Assembly (NCBI GenBank): GCA_947464705.1 | Contig: CANHYD010000009.1 | Coordinates: forward strand, 1 to 18,477 | Direction of reading: 5' to 3' | From: Verrucomicrobiota bacterium | GTDB lineage: Bacteria > Verrucomicrobiota > Verrucomicrobiia > Limisphaerales > UBA9464 | DNA length: 18,477 bases | In this document: positions 1 through 7,203 of the stretch, in pieces | Layout of the letters: each line of letters opens with the position of its first letter | How positions within the stretch are numbered: position 1 is the first letter of the stretch | Notes under the pieces: model-generated | Databases searched by the model: none | Seen by the model: the letters and a program-made list of their open reading frames with translations, nothing else | What the model was told of the DNA's origin: nothing | Position numbers and translations under genes: made by a program

Positions 1-13
1 GGAAAATTGATTT

Positions 14-181
14 ATGCCGCGTGAGATTGTGACCATTGAGTGTACGGAAGCGAAGAAGGAGGGTAAGCCCGTCTCCCGCTACCAGACGACCCGAAACAAG
101 AAGCTGCAGACCGACAAGGTGGAAAAGAAGAAGTTCAATCCCTTCCTTCGCCGTCATACCCTGCATCGCGAAATCAAGTAA
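14..181 (+). CDS. rpmG: 50S ribosomal protein L33, cysteine-poor (zinc-independent) form
   Basis: Structural protein of the large ribosomal subunit, 55 residues, the usual L33 length. It begins MPREIVTIECTEAKKEGK, has the family's TTRNKK core, and ends FNPFLRRHTLHREIK, a classic L33 tail. Zinc-binding L33 has two CxxC pairs (CTEC near the N-terminus and CPFC near the C-terminus). Here the matching sites read CTEA and NPFL, so only Cys10 remains and no zinc ribbon can form. The ATG at 14 is the only sensible start; its promoter lies upstream of the window. The stop is 3 nt before rpsR, so the two are surely co-transcribed. Identity is seen directly; zinc independence is inferred from the missing ligands. 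Confidence 0.96.
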   Translation: MPREIVTIECTEAKKEGKPVSRYQTTRNKKLQTDKVEKKKFNPFLRRHTLHREIK

Positions 182-184
182 GCC

Positions 185-433
185 ATGCCCCGCAAGACCA
201 AGCTCGAGGAAAAGAAGAAGCGCCGATCGACCGCAGCCCGGACCCCGCGTCCGAAGCCCAAGGTCGAGTTCACCATCGACGCTATCGACTACAAGAACGT
301 CGCCCTGCTCAAGCAGTACGTGACCGACAACGGACGGGTTCTGCCCCGGAAGTACACCGGTTTGCCGGCTCCCTTCCAGCGCAAGCTCAGCCTGGCGATC
401 AAGCGCGCCCGGCAAATGCTGCTGATGAAGTAA
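185..433 (+). CDS. rpsR: 30S ribosomal protein S18, cysteine-free form
   Basis: Small-subunit ribosomal protein that binds next to S6 on the 30S platform. At 82 residues it has a basic, Lys-rich N-terminal extension and then the S18 core: IDYKNVALLKQYVTDNGRVL (residues 34-53), PRKYTGL, and the C-terminal FQRKLSLAIKRARQM motif. It contains no cysteine, whereas zinc-binding S18 forms carry a CxxC ahead of the core. It follows rpmG with a 3-nt gap and is closed by the intrinsic terminator at 452-480. The rpmG-rpsR pairing recalls the Zur-controlled clusters for C-minus ribosomal proteins in actinobacteria. Whether other copies of S18 exist in this genome cannot be seen here. Confidence 0.97.
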   Translation: MPRKTKLEEKKKRRSTAARTPRPKPKVEFTIDAIDYKNVALLKQYVTDNGRVLPRKYTGLPAPFQRKLSLAIKRARQMLLMK

Positions 434-451
434 CCTGTCACAACTTTTTCC

Positions 452-480
452 AAACCCGCCGGTTCGCCGGCGGGTTTTTT
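452..480 (+). terminator. Rho-independent terminator after rpmG-rpsR
   Basis: A perfect 11-bp stem (AAACCCGCCGG at 452-462 with CCGGCGGGTTT at 467-477) closes a TTCG loop and runs into a six-T tract at 475-480. It begins 18 nt after the rpsR stop, so the ribosomal pair is transcribed separately from the zinc operon. Confidence 0.93.
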
Positions 481-503
481 GTTGCCCTCGAACATCTTGT
501 GGA

Positions 504-549
504 TGCAAGCGATTTGCAATCTTCAGAGCCGGTTCCTATCCTGCCGACC
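504..549 (+). promoter_or_regulatory. Candidate promoter and Zur-type operator of znuACB-zur
   Basis: An inverted repeat TGCAA-GCGAT-TTGCA (504-518) has the 15-bp, 7-1-7 layout of many Fur-family boxes. Its right arm overlaps a -35-like TTGCAA (514-519), followed after 17 nt by a -10-like TATCCT (537-542). A transcript from this promoter would start near 549, at the preferred GTG start of znuA (550), implying a leaderless or nearly leaderless mRNA. Both hexamers match consensus at 4 of 6 positions, so this is an inference. The last gene of the operon encodes a Fur/Zur protein, which makes autoregulation plausible. Confidence 0.4.
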
Positions 550-1512
550 GTGAATAGCCCCCACTCCCCACTATTGGCATGGCTGCTCGGCCTGCTGTGT
601 GTCCTTGGCGCACCGGCCGCCGAAGTTCGGGTCTTGACCACGCTGCCAGCCATCCAATCCTGGGCAGCCAACGTGGCCGGTGACGCCGCCACCGTGGAGG
701 GCTTGCTGCCCGCCAATGTAGGCCCCCACGATTTCCAATTCCGGCCCTCCGATCTGCGAAAACTGGCGGCTGCCGACGTGGTTCTGATGAACGGGTTAGG
801 CGTGGACACTTGGCTCACACGGGCTGTGACCCAAGGGGCTTCCAAACCCTCCCGACGAGTGGTCACGGTGACCGATGGACTCCAGAAACAACTCATCCAC
901 CACCGAACGCCGCTGGCCATCGATCCCACGACCACCGGGTCCAAAAAACCCGCCCGAGACCACACTCACGATCACGATCACGACCACGATCACGGCGATG
1001 ACGATGCCAATCCCCACATCTGGCTCGATCCGGTCTTCGCCAAACACTGCGTCTCCAATATCGTCCTGGCTCTCTGTCAGGCCGATCCAGCTCACGCCGA
1101 GGGGTACACCCGCCGTAGTGCGACCTATCTCCGGGAATTGGACCAACTCGATGAGCAGATCCGCTCTTCGCTCAAAGGTCTGAGCAACCGCAAGGTGGTC
1201 ACCTTCCATGATGCCTTCCCTTATTTCTGCCGCCGGTATGATCTTCAACTGGTCGGCGTCATCGAGGAGGTTCCGAGCGTGGACCCCTCGCCGAAGTACC
1301 TCGCCCAGCTCTCTCGGGCCATTCGGCAACAGCAGGTGCGTGTGATTTTTTCCGAACCCCAGTTCCACCCCAGATTGGTTCAACGGCTGGCCAATGATCT
1401 GGCCATCGGCGTCGCAGAATTGGATGTGCTCGAGACCGGCACCGCCTCCCGGACCTTCTACATCGACGGGCTGCGCCGAAACTTGCGAACGCTGGAATCC
1501 GCTCTGCGATAA
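550..1512 (+). CDS. znuA: Zinc ABC transporter, periplasmic zinc-binding protein ZnuA
   Basis: Cluster A-I (TroA/ZnuA) solute-binding protein that captures zinc outside the inner membrane and hands it to ZnuB. With the GTG at 550 it has 320 residues. Residues 1-24 form a good signal peptide (hydrophobic WLLGLLCVLG, then APAA). Probable metal ligands are His60 (GPHDF), His156 (NPHIWLD) and His220 (TFHDAF). A His/Asp tract at 138-152 is the flexible His-rich loop typical of zinc-specific members. An earlier in-frame GTG at 499 would put 17 extra residues before the signal sequence, so I prefer 550; neither start has a ribosome binding site. The gene leads the operon and is 6 nt before znuC. A manganese-type relative is less likely given the His loop and the adjacent zur. 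Confidence 0.92.
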   Translation: MNSPHSPLLAWLLGLLCVLGAPAAEVRVLTTLPAIQSWAANVAGDAATVEGLLPANVGPHDFQFRPSDLRKLAAADVVLMNGLGVDTWLTRAVTQGASKPSRRVVTVTDGLQKQLIHHRTPLAIDPTTTGSKKPARDHTHDHDHDHDHGDDDANPHIWLDPVFAKHCVSNIVLALCQADPAHAEGYTRRSATYLRELDQLDEQIRSSLKGLSNRKVVTFHDAFPYFCRRYDLQLVGVIEEVPSVDPSPKYLAQLSRAIRQQQVRVIFSEPQFHPRLVQRLANDLAIGVAELDVLETGTASRTFYIDGLRRNLRTLESALR

Positions 1513-1518
1513 AGTCCC

Positions 1519-2313
1519 ATGGACATCACCTTCCGATCGCCGAAACCCGTCGCCATCGAGGTTCAGGACCTGCACGTCCGCCTCGGGGGCAACCCGGTGC
1601 TTCGGGGGGTGAACCTGCGCATCGAATCCGGCCGCATGGTGGCACTCATCGGCCCCAATGGATCGGGCAAGACCACCCTGCTGCGCTGCCTCTTGGGCCT
1701 TCAGAAACCGGACTCCGGATCCGTCCAACTGCTGCAAGACGGTCCACCGGGTCCCACCCTTTTACGGCGGGTGGGCTACGTGCCCCAACGGCTCCAACTG
1801 GATCCCAGCTTCATGCTGACCGTCCGGGAATTCTTGGCCATCCGACGCCCCCTCACCGCCGGTTGGTTCTGGCGACCCTCGCGCCAAATCGATGTGCTCT
1901 TGCACGAGGCCGTCGGCGAAATGGATGTCACCCGATTGCTCGACCGCCCGGTCGCCGGACTCAGCGGCGGACAGCTCCAACGCGTCTTGATTTGCTCCAG
2001 CCTGCTCAACGAGCCTGAATTGCTGTTGCTGGACGAACCGACCGCCGGAGTGGATACCCCGGGTGAGGCCGATTTCTACGAACTGATCGCCGAGGTGCAT
2101 CGCCGCCGGAAAATCACGGTGGTGCTCGTTTCCCACGACCTTTCCATGGTGTATCGCCACGCCAGCCGAGTTTATGCCCTCAACGGCGTGATTTGCTGCG
2201 AGGGCGCTCCCGAGGAAGTGATGAATGCGGATTCGCTCAGACAGGCCTACGGCATTCATTTCACCCCGTACCAGCACCATCACTCGCATTCCCACGGCAG
2301 CCATGGACATTGA
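1519..2313 (+). CDS. znuC: Zinc ABC transporter, ATP-binding protein ZnuC
   Basis: Cytoplasmic ATPase that powers zinc import through ZnuB. The 264 residues contain Walker A GPNGSGKTT (45-53), Q-loop around Gln90, signature LSGGQ (148-152), Walker B LLLLDEP (168-174) and the switch His206. The C-terminus ends in a histidine-rich tail (HHHSHSHGSHGH, residues 253-264), which is not part of the ABC fold and could bind zinc, perhaps as a cytoplasmic sensor or buffer. It starts 6 nt after znuA and its end overlaps znuB by 11 nt, so expression is coupled. Manganese transporters share this ATPase type; the zinc assignment rests on the operon. Confidence 0.93.
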   Translation: MDITFRSPKPVAIEVQDLHVRLGGNPVLRGVNLRIESGRMVALIGPNGSGKTTLLRCLLGLQKPDSGSVQLLQDGPPGPTLLRRVGYVPQRLQLDPSFMLTVREFLAIRRPLTAGWFWRPSRQIDVLLHEAVGEMDVTRLLDRPVAGLSGGQLQRVLICSSLLNEPELLLLDEPTAGVDTPGEADFYELIAEVHRRRKITVVLVSHDLSMVYRHASRVYALNGVICCEGAPEEVMNADSLRQAYGIHFTPYQHHHSHSHGSHGH

Positions 2314-3118
2314 ACCCTTCATGCTGCGCGCGGTCCTGACCGCCCTCTTTCTGGGACCGCTCTGCGGATTCATTGGGGTCTTCGTCACCGCTCGACGCAT
2401 GTCCTTCTTCAGCGATACCGTGGCCCATGCGGCGCTGGCCGGTGTGGCGCTCGGATTCTGGCTCGGTCTGCCCGACCCCACGGTTCCCATGATCCTCTTC
2501 AGCCTGATCATCGCGGGCCTGATCCTCTGGCTCAAAGAACGGACGGCGCTCCTCAACGACACCATCATGGCCCTGTTGCTGAGCGGGTCGGTGGCCCTGG
2601 GCATGGTGATCTTGAGTCTCCTCAAGGGCTATCGGGGTGAGCTCGACCGGTACCTCTTCGGTGACATCCTATCCGTGGGTTGGGGTGATGTCGCCCTAGC
2701 CTTGGTGGTGTTGATCACCGTGGGCTCGGTCCTATTCTGGAAACTCAACGCTCTGGCCCTGTTGACCGCCCATTCGGATCTGGCGCATGTGTCGGGCATC
2801 CCGGTCCGCTGGCTCAACTACGGATTCGTCGCCCTGCTCACCGTGACCGTGGCGCTGAGCATCCGACTGCTGGGGATCATCCTGGTGACCTCGCTGGTGG
2901 TGATCCCACCGGCGGCCGCTCGGAATTTGGCTCGAAGTCTACGCCAGCAAATCCTCTTGAGCCTCTTCCTCGGGCTGATCGGCGCCAGCGGCGGTGTGGT
3001 GCTTTCCTATCCACTCAACCTACCCAGTGGCCCCTGCATCACCCTGACCCTGGCTGGGTTGTTTGTCCTGTCTCTCCTCGGAGGGCGGCTGCAACGTACC
3101 CACCAGAACGCCCCATGA
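2303..3118 (+). CDS. znuB: Zinc ABC transporter, membrane permease ZnuB
   Basis: ABC-3 family permease, 271 residues, forming the channel for zinc across the inner membrane. The sequence is strongly hydrophobic throughout, with about eight membrane segments. Family landmarks are FIGVFVTARRMSFFSDTVAHAALAG written in two parts: FIGVFVTARRMSFF then SDTVAHAALAGVALG near residues 30-50, and a later stretch with VVIPPAAARNLAR. I chose the ATG at 2303, which overlaps the last 11 nt of znuC; an upstream in-frame ATG at 2225 lies deep inside znuC and adds only a charged, non-conserved segment. Its own stop overlaps the start of zur in an ATGA. Confidence 0.93.
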   Translation: MDIEPFMLRAVLTALFLGPLCGFIGVFVTARRMSFFSDTVAHAALAGVALGFWLGLPDPTVPMILFSLIIAGLILWLKERTALLNDTIMALLLSGSVALGMVILSLLKGYRGELDRYLFGDILSVGWGDVALALVVLITVGSVLFWKLNALALLTAHSDLAHVSGIPVRWLNYGFVALLTVTVALSIRLLGIILVTSLVVIPPAAARNLARSLRQQILLSLFLGLIGASGGVVLSYPLNLPSGPCITLTLAGLFVLSLLGGRLQRTHQNAP

Positions 3119-3588
3119 GCCGGCCCTGCCCTCAGCACCAGCACCCTCATCGACTCATCCAGCAACCGCTGTCCGACCTGACGGACAAGCTTCGCCAGGG
3201 TGAGTTGAAAATCACCGCCCCTCGTCAGGCGATTCTCGACGTGCTCCGCAAGCATTCGTCCCCACTGACCATCAAGGAAATCCACACTTCGTTGGGCAAG
3301 CTCGACTGCGATCTGGCGACCATCTACCGGAACATGCACACCCTGGAACGCATGGGCCTGGTGAGGCGCTACGATTTTGGCGATGGAGCCGCCCGCTTCG
3401 AATTGTCTCCCGAAGAAGGCGATGCCCACCACCATCACCTCGTGTGCACCCGCTGCGCCCGCATCGTCGAGCTCGACGACTGCTTCCTGAACGAATTCCA
3501 AGATCAATTGGCCCGCCGGCACGGGTTCACCCAGATTTCGCATCGAATGGAATTCTTCGGGATCTGCCCCAACTGCCAAGCGCCTTGA
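3115..3588 (+). CDS. zur: Fur-family transcriptional repressor, probably zinc uptake regulator Zur
   Basis: Metal-dependent DNA-binding repressor, 157 residues. The winged-helix part (about 25-90) includes APRQAILDVL and DCDLATIYRNMHTLERMGLV. The dimerisation/metal domain has HHHHLVCTRC (105-114) and ends FFGICPNC (147-154); Cys111, Cys114, Cys151 and Cys154 form the two CxxC pairs of the structural zinc site. The N-terminus carries an extra CPQHQHPH stretch that may bind metal. The start overlaps the znuB stop (ATGA), making it the last gene of the zinc operon. That position, rather than any diagnostic residue, is why I call it Zur; Fur or Mur cannot be excluded by sequence alone. The likely target is the palindrome at 504-518. 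Confidence 0.88.
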   Translation: MSRPCPQHQHPHRLIQQPLSDLTDKLRQGELKITAPRQAILDVLRKHSSPLTIKEIHTSLGKLDCDLATIYRNMHTLERMGLVRRYDFGDGAARFELSPEEGDAHHHHLVCTRCARIVELDDCFLNEFQDQLARRHGFTQISHRMEFFGICPNCQAP

Positions 3589-3655
3589 GAATGGCAACCG
3601 GGATGCCATGCTGCCGGGGTCGGATTCGCCTCCCTTTCTCTTGAGCCAGGCCCCC

Positions 3656-4603
3656 ATGACTCGGCCCTCCATCCCCAATTCACAAACCAACCCGGCTTGG
3701 GTCTTGTGTGGGTACTTGGTCGCGGTGTTCGTCGGTGGAGCCTTGCTGGCCCCTGGGGTCTGGACATTGGCCCAGCACCTGGGTCCGAACACGTCGCTGG
3801 CCGCTCAACCCTTCCGCCGCTATGTGGACCGCTGTCTGCTCGGGGTTGCCCTGCTGGGACTCTGGCCCATGGCCCGCAGCGGACTATTCCCCGGTTGGCG
3901 ATCGGTGGGCCTCATCTGGGGTCGGCCTGCGCGGCGGCACCTGTTGATCGGCCTGACCGGCGGTATGGTCTCGCTGGCTGTGGTGGCGCTCCTGTCTCTC
4001 GGGTTCGGCGTCCGCACCTGGGATTCTGGTCACTCATGGGGCTTGCTGCTCTCGCATGCGGTTCGCGCACTCGGTGCTGCCATCGCCGTTTCGTTCATCG
4101 AGGAACTCCTATTTCGAGGCATCGTTTTCGGATCGCTGCGTCGCCAATTTTCTTTCGCAGCCGCCGCCCTGAGCAGCGCGGCGCTTTATGCTCTGGTCCA
4201 TTTCTTCCGCCGGCCTGAAGCCCCCGATTCCGTGGGTGCTTGGACCGGCTTGGAAATGCTCGGCCGCATGCTTTCGGGCCTGAGCCAACCCGCGCAGGTG
4301 TTCCCGGGAATCCTCACTCTCGGAGCGATCGGATGGTTGCTGGCCTGGTGCCGGGAACGAACAGGGGCGCTGTGGCTCGCGCTGGGTTTGCACGCTGGAT
4401 GGATCTTCTGGTTTAAGTCCTACACCTTGTTCACGACAACCGTCGCCCGCCCAGGGACACCCTCCTGGTGGTGGGGCTCAGCCCGGCTGCACGATGGGTG
4501 GCTGACCTTTGCGGTCATTGCCATCACCACCGCGTTTTTTGTGGGTGCTCTCAGAGGCCACAGGCACCCAGTCACTCCTTCCCCACTGGGCAATGCTCCC
4601 TGA
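3656..4603 (+). CDS. CPBP (CAAX/Abi) family intramembrane metalloprotease
   Basis: Integral membrane protein of 315 residues from the CPBP family, whose members include eukaryotic Rce1-type prenyl-protein proteases and bacterial immunity proteins. The three conserved motifs are visible: EELLFRG (149-155, giving Glu149, Glu150, Arg154), His182 in LYALVHFF, and His246 in GLHAGW. Several hydrophobic segments surround them. The ATG at 3656 is chosen over one at 3608 because the first membrane segment then starts normally and the 16 extra residues show no family features. It lies 67 nt after zur and overlaps the next gene by 11 nt. Substrate and biological role are unknown; no immunity or bacteriocin gene is nearby. 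Confidence 0.87.
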   Translation: MTRPSIPNSQTNPAWVLCGYLVAVFVGGALLAPGVWTLAQHLGPNTSLAAQPFRRYVDRCLLGVALLGLWPMARSGLFPGWRSVGLIWGRPARRHLLIGLTGGMVSLAVVALLSLGFGVRTWDSGHSWGLLLSHAVRALGAAIAVSFIEELLFRGIVFGSLRRQFSFAAAALSSAALYALVHFFRRPEAPDSVGAWTGLEMLGRMLSGLSQPAQVFPGILTLGAIGWLLAWCRERTGALWLALGLHAGWIFWFKSYTLFTTTVARPGTPSWWWGSARLHDGWLTFAVIAITTAFFVGALRGHRHPVTPSPLGNAP

Positions 4604-5390
4604 ACGCTCCATCGGCGGGCCCGATCGTGGATTTGGGCTGGGCGCTTGGGCCGAGGTAGTTCTGGGATCGGTCTATCCCCCGGTTTGCGCCGTCTGCCAT
4701 CAGCAGCGGGCCGATCGCCATCACGGGTATGTTTGCGACACTTGCCAAAACGGTGTCCACCGGATCACCGGGCCTTGCTGTCGGCGCTGTGGGATTCCTT
4801 TCGAGGGCAAGATCATCGGCTCACAAACCTGTACTGCATGCCGCCGGGACTCCTGGGCCTGGGATGAAGCCCGAGCCGCCGTTGTGGCCGAGGGCATCGC
4901 CTTGGAATGCATCCACCGGCTCAAGTACCAGAAGGAACCCTGGTTCGGGACCTTCCTTTCGGGGCTACTGATGGAGGCGGCTATGCCCCGATTGATGGAC
5001 CATCCCTGGCAAGGCGTGGTGCCGGTGCCACTGCACCGCGTCAAACAGCGCGAACGGGAATTCAATCAGGCCGAGCGACTGGCCGCACCGCTGGCCCAGG
5101 CGCTCGGCGTGCCGCTGGAAACCCATCGGGTGCGACGCTGTGAGGCCACTCCGAGCCAGACTTCCCTGAGCCGAGAGGATCGGATCCGGAACATGAGGGC
5201 CGCCTTTGAGCCGGCACACTCCTCACGGGTTCAGGGATCGTGGATCATTGTGGACGATGTCCTCACCACCGGTGCCACCGCCGATGGGGTGGCAGCCGTC
5301 CTCAAAAATCTGGGCGCCGAACGAGTCGTCGTTTGGGCGGTCGCTCGGGCCACCCTAGAAGGGGATTTGCGGCCCGCCCCTCAGGCCTGA
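4593..5390 (+). CDS. ComF family phosphoribosyltransferase-like protein
   Basis: Cytoplasmic ComF/GntX-type protein, 265 residues. An N-terminal zinc-ribbon-like region holds Cys32/Cys35, Cys48/Cys51, Cys62/Cys63/Cys66 and Cys80/Cys83. The C-terminal type I phosphoribosyltransferase fold has the PRPP-binding motif IIVDDVLTTGAT (218-229) and the family signature REREFNQAERLA (153-164). ComF takes part in DNA uptake in competent bacteria, acting with the helicase ComFA and DprA, but ComF-like proteins are widespread and the exact reaction is unknown. The ATG at 4593 overlaps the CPBP gene by 11 nt; an in-frame start at 4509 would lie wholly inside that gene. Its 3' end overlaps the convergent gene at 5381 by 10 nt. 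No other competence gene is in the window. Confidence 0.88.
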   Translation: MLPERSIGGPDRGFGLGAWAEVVLGSVYPPVCAVCHQQRADRHHGYVCDTCQNGVHRITGPCCRRCGIPFEGKIIGSQTCTACRRDSWAWDEARAAVVAEGIALECIHRLKYQKEPWFGTFLSGLLMEAAMPRLMDHPWQGVVPVPLHRVKQREREFNQAERLAAPLAQALGVPLETHRVRRCEATPSQTSLSREDRIRNMRAAFEPAHSSRVQGSWIIVDDVLTTGATADGVAAVLKNLGAERVVVWAVARATLEGDLRPAPQA

Positions 5391-5758
5391 TCTTTCGAGT
5401 TGAACACCTCGATACCACCGGTCGATTGCGGCCATGGGGAGTCATCTTCCAGGAAGGCGAACAGGTGGCTCACCCAACCCTGATCATCGAGGTGCACTGT
5501 GAACGCCGCTCGGGCGGAGCAACCTTCCAGCCGGGCGAAGGTGTGGCCTCCAAAAACCGCACCCCGAGTTCCCGGAAATGAACCGTCCGGGGCACGAAGT
5601 CGGATGAGCAACGCCGGTCCTAGCCGTTCACGTCCCAAAACTGTCACCCCGGCCAGTTGAGTCGCCAGAGCGGCATCGGGCTCGGCCAACAGCAATTGGC
5701 GCAGCACGGCTCGCTCCCACTCTTCGAGGGCGGTCGCCTCAAGGCTTTGGCTTCCCAT
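5381..5758 (-). CDS. Conserved small protein of unknown function (125 aa)
   Basis: Unassigned soluble protein of 125 residues. It has a helical N-terminus (LEEWERAVLRQLLLAEPDA), then RERLGPALLIRLRAP, GAVFGGHTFARLEGCSARAA, FTVHLDDQGWVSHLFAFLED and WP near the end. This order (a start like E..VL..LL, a central V..RE..G, a small-residue turn, then a strand pair L.D.G.L..LE.F ending in WP) resembles a family of small uncharacterised proteins found in many bacteria; I cannot name it. The ATG is 8 nt after the cysS stop on the same strand, indicating co-transcription. The reading frame continues upstream inside cysS, but that part is antisense-frame noise. The 3' end overlaps comF by 10 nt. Confidence 0.68.
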   Translation of the reverse strand: MGSQSLEATALEEWERAVLRQLLLAEPDAALATQLAGVTVLGRERLGPALLIRLRAPDGSFPGTRGAVFGGHTFARLEGCSARAAFTVHLDDQGWVSHLFAFLEDDSPWPQSTGGIEVFNSKDQA

Positions 5759-5766
5759 GACCCGTC

Positions 5767-7191
5767 TCAGAGACGTTTGAGCTTCGAACCCGTCTTGGAA
5801 TCTTCGACGGTCCAACCCAGGGCCTTGAGTTCCGAGCGCACAGTGTCCGCCAGGGCGAAGTCGCGAGCCGCTTTTGCGGCGTTGCGCTTCTCCAGCAACG
5901 CCATCGCCACCGCGGGGACTTCCTCCGCAGGACGTCCACCCAACCCCATGACTCCATCGACCCGCAGCCAGGCCTGAAGGCGTGCCGCCGCTGCGGTGGG
6001 GCTCAGCGAACCCGCAGCCAAGGCCCCATTGGTTTCCCGGACCCAGTCGAAGATCACCGCCCATGCCTTTGAGACATTCAGATCGTCATCGAGGGCCTCG
6101 GTGAACGCGGTCTCCAAACCGGAGGGCACCGTGCCGGTCTCGGCCGCTGCCGACCCGGCGCGCTCGGTCAACTGTGCGATGGTGGCATCCAACCGCGCCA
6201 ACGCCGATCGAGCACCTTCGAGGCCTTCCCGGGTGAAATTGAACGTTTCGCGGTAATGGGCGCTGATGAGCAGAAACCGGATTTCTCGACCCAGGAATCC
6301 CTGGCTCAGCAAATCACGCACCGTGAAAAAATTGCCCAAAGACTTGCTCATCTTCTTGCCATCCACCAGCAGGTGAGCCGCATGGACCCAATGCTTCACG
6401 AACGGCTTTCCGGGCTGCTGCAACGCTGTGCCCTCACTCTGAGCGATCTCGTCTTCGTGATGGGGGAATGCCAGATCCTCGCCACCTAGATGGACATCGA
6501 AGCTCGGTCCAAGAAGGGCCATGCTCATGGCTGAACACTCGATGTGCCATCCCGGGCGACCTTCGCCCCAAGGGCTGTCCCAGAAGACGGCCCCATCCCC
6601 GGCCACCCGGGCCTTCCACAGCGCGAAATCGGCCAGGTCATCTTTGTCGTAGGAGTCGCCCGAAACGCGTTCGGTGCGCCGCTGCGCCTCCGGGTCCAGC
6701 GTCACCAGCTGCCCGTAGCGGCAACCGCAGGCTCGGTACTTGTTGATGCTGAAGTAAACCGAACCATCGCCCGCTCGGTAGGCGATGCCTCGCTGCTCCA
6801 ATCGTTGGATGAGGTCGATGATCTGAGGAATGTAGTCGGTAGCCTTGGGCAGATGATGTGGCCGAAGGCAGGACAAGGTGGCCAGATCCGCAAGAAAGGC
6901 CTCGGTATACCGACCGGTAAACTCAGCGAGCGACAATCCCGTGGCCGCCACCTGGCGGATGATCTTGTCCTCCACATCGGTGATGTTCATCACGTGGTTG
7001 ACCCGAAATCCTCGGAATTCGAGGTAGCGCCGGAGAAGATCGGCAAACACGAAGGTCCGGAAGTTTCCGATGTGACCGAAGTCGTACACCGTCGGCCCAC
7101 AGCAGTAGAATCCGATGAACTCTGCGTCAGGGAACAGTGGGGTGAATTCTTCCACGCGACGGTGGAGCGAGTTGAACAAGCGCAGGGCCAT
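5767..7191 (-). CDS. cysS: Cysteine--tRNA ligase
   Basis: Class I aminoacyl-tRNA synthetase that charges tRNA-Cys; 474 residues, near the usual 460. The catalytic Rossmann fold shows CCGPTVYDFGHIGN (30-43, with HIGN as the HIGH signature and Cys31 a zinc ligand), GWHIECSAM (214-222, zinc ligand Cys219), GGEDLAFPHHEDE (236-248) and KMSKS (280-284). A helical tRNA-binding domain follows. I used the ATG at 7191, whose product MALRLFNSL aligns with typical CysRS N-termini. A TTG at 7203 has a perfect GGAGGAG 7 nt ahead (7211-7217) and would add four residues; this is a real alternative. The gene heads a two-gene unit with the small protein at 5381-5758. Confidence 0.96.
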   Translation of the reverse strand: MALRLFNSLHRRVEEFTPLFPDAEFIGFYCCGPTVYDFGHIGNFRTFVFADLLRRYLEFRGFRVNHVMNITDVEDKIIRQVAATGLSLAEFTGRYTEAFLADLATLSCLRPHHLPKATDYIPQIIDLIQRLEQRGIAYRAGDGSVYFSINKYRACGCRYGQLVTLDPEAQRRTERVSGDSYDKDDLADFALWKARVAGDGAVFWDSPWGEGRPGWHIECSAMSMALLGPSFDVHLGGEDLAFPHHEDEIAQSEGTALQQPGKPFVKHWVHAAHLLVDGKKMSKSLGNFFTVRDLLSQGFLGREIRFLLISAHYRETFNFTREGLEGARSALARLDATIAQLTERAGSAAAETGTVPSGLETAFTEALDDDLNVSKAWAVIFDWVRETNGALAAGSLSPTAAAARLQAWLRVDGVMGLGGRPAEEVPAVAMALLEKRNAAKAARDFALADTVRSELKALGWTVEDSKTGSKLKRL

Positions 7192-7203
7192 GCGATGAAC
7201 CAA

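Noticed and set aside
963..996. Tandem GATCAC/GACCAC-like repeats
   Set aside because: These encode the His/Asp loop of ZnuA and are explained by that protein feature, not a CRISPR or satellite repeat.
796..1737. Minus-strand open frame (313 codons) opposite znuA and znuC
   Set aside because: It is antisense to two clear genes; its long Val/Ile run is the reverse reading of the His/Asp codons of the ZnuA loop.
5763..5775. CGTCTC-A-GAGACG palindrome across the cysS stop
   Set aside because: Short stem within the coding end, no T run, and the next gene begins 8 nt later; most likely chance.
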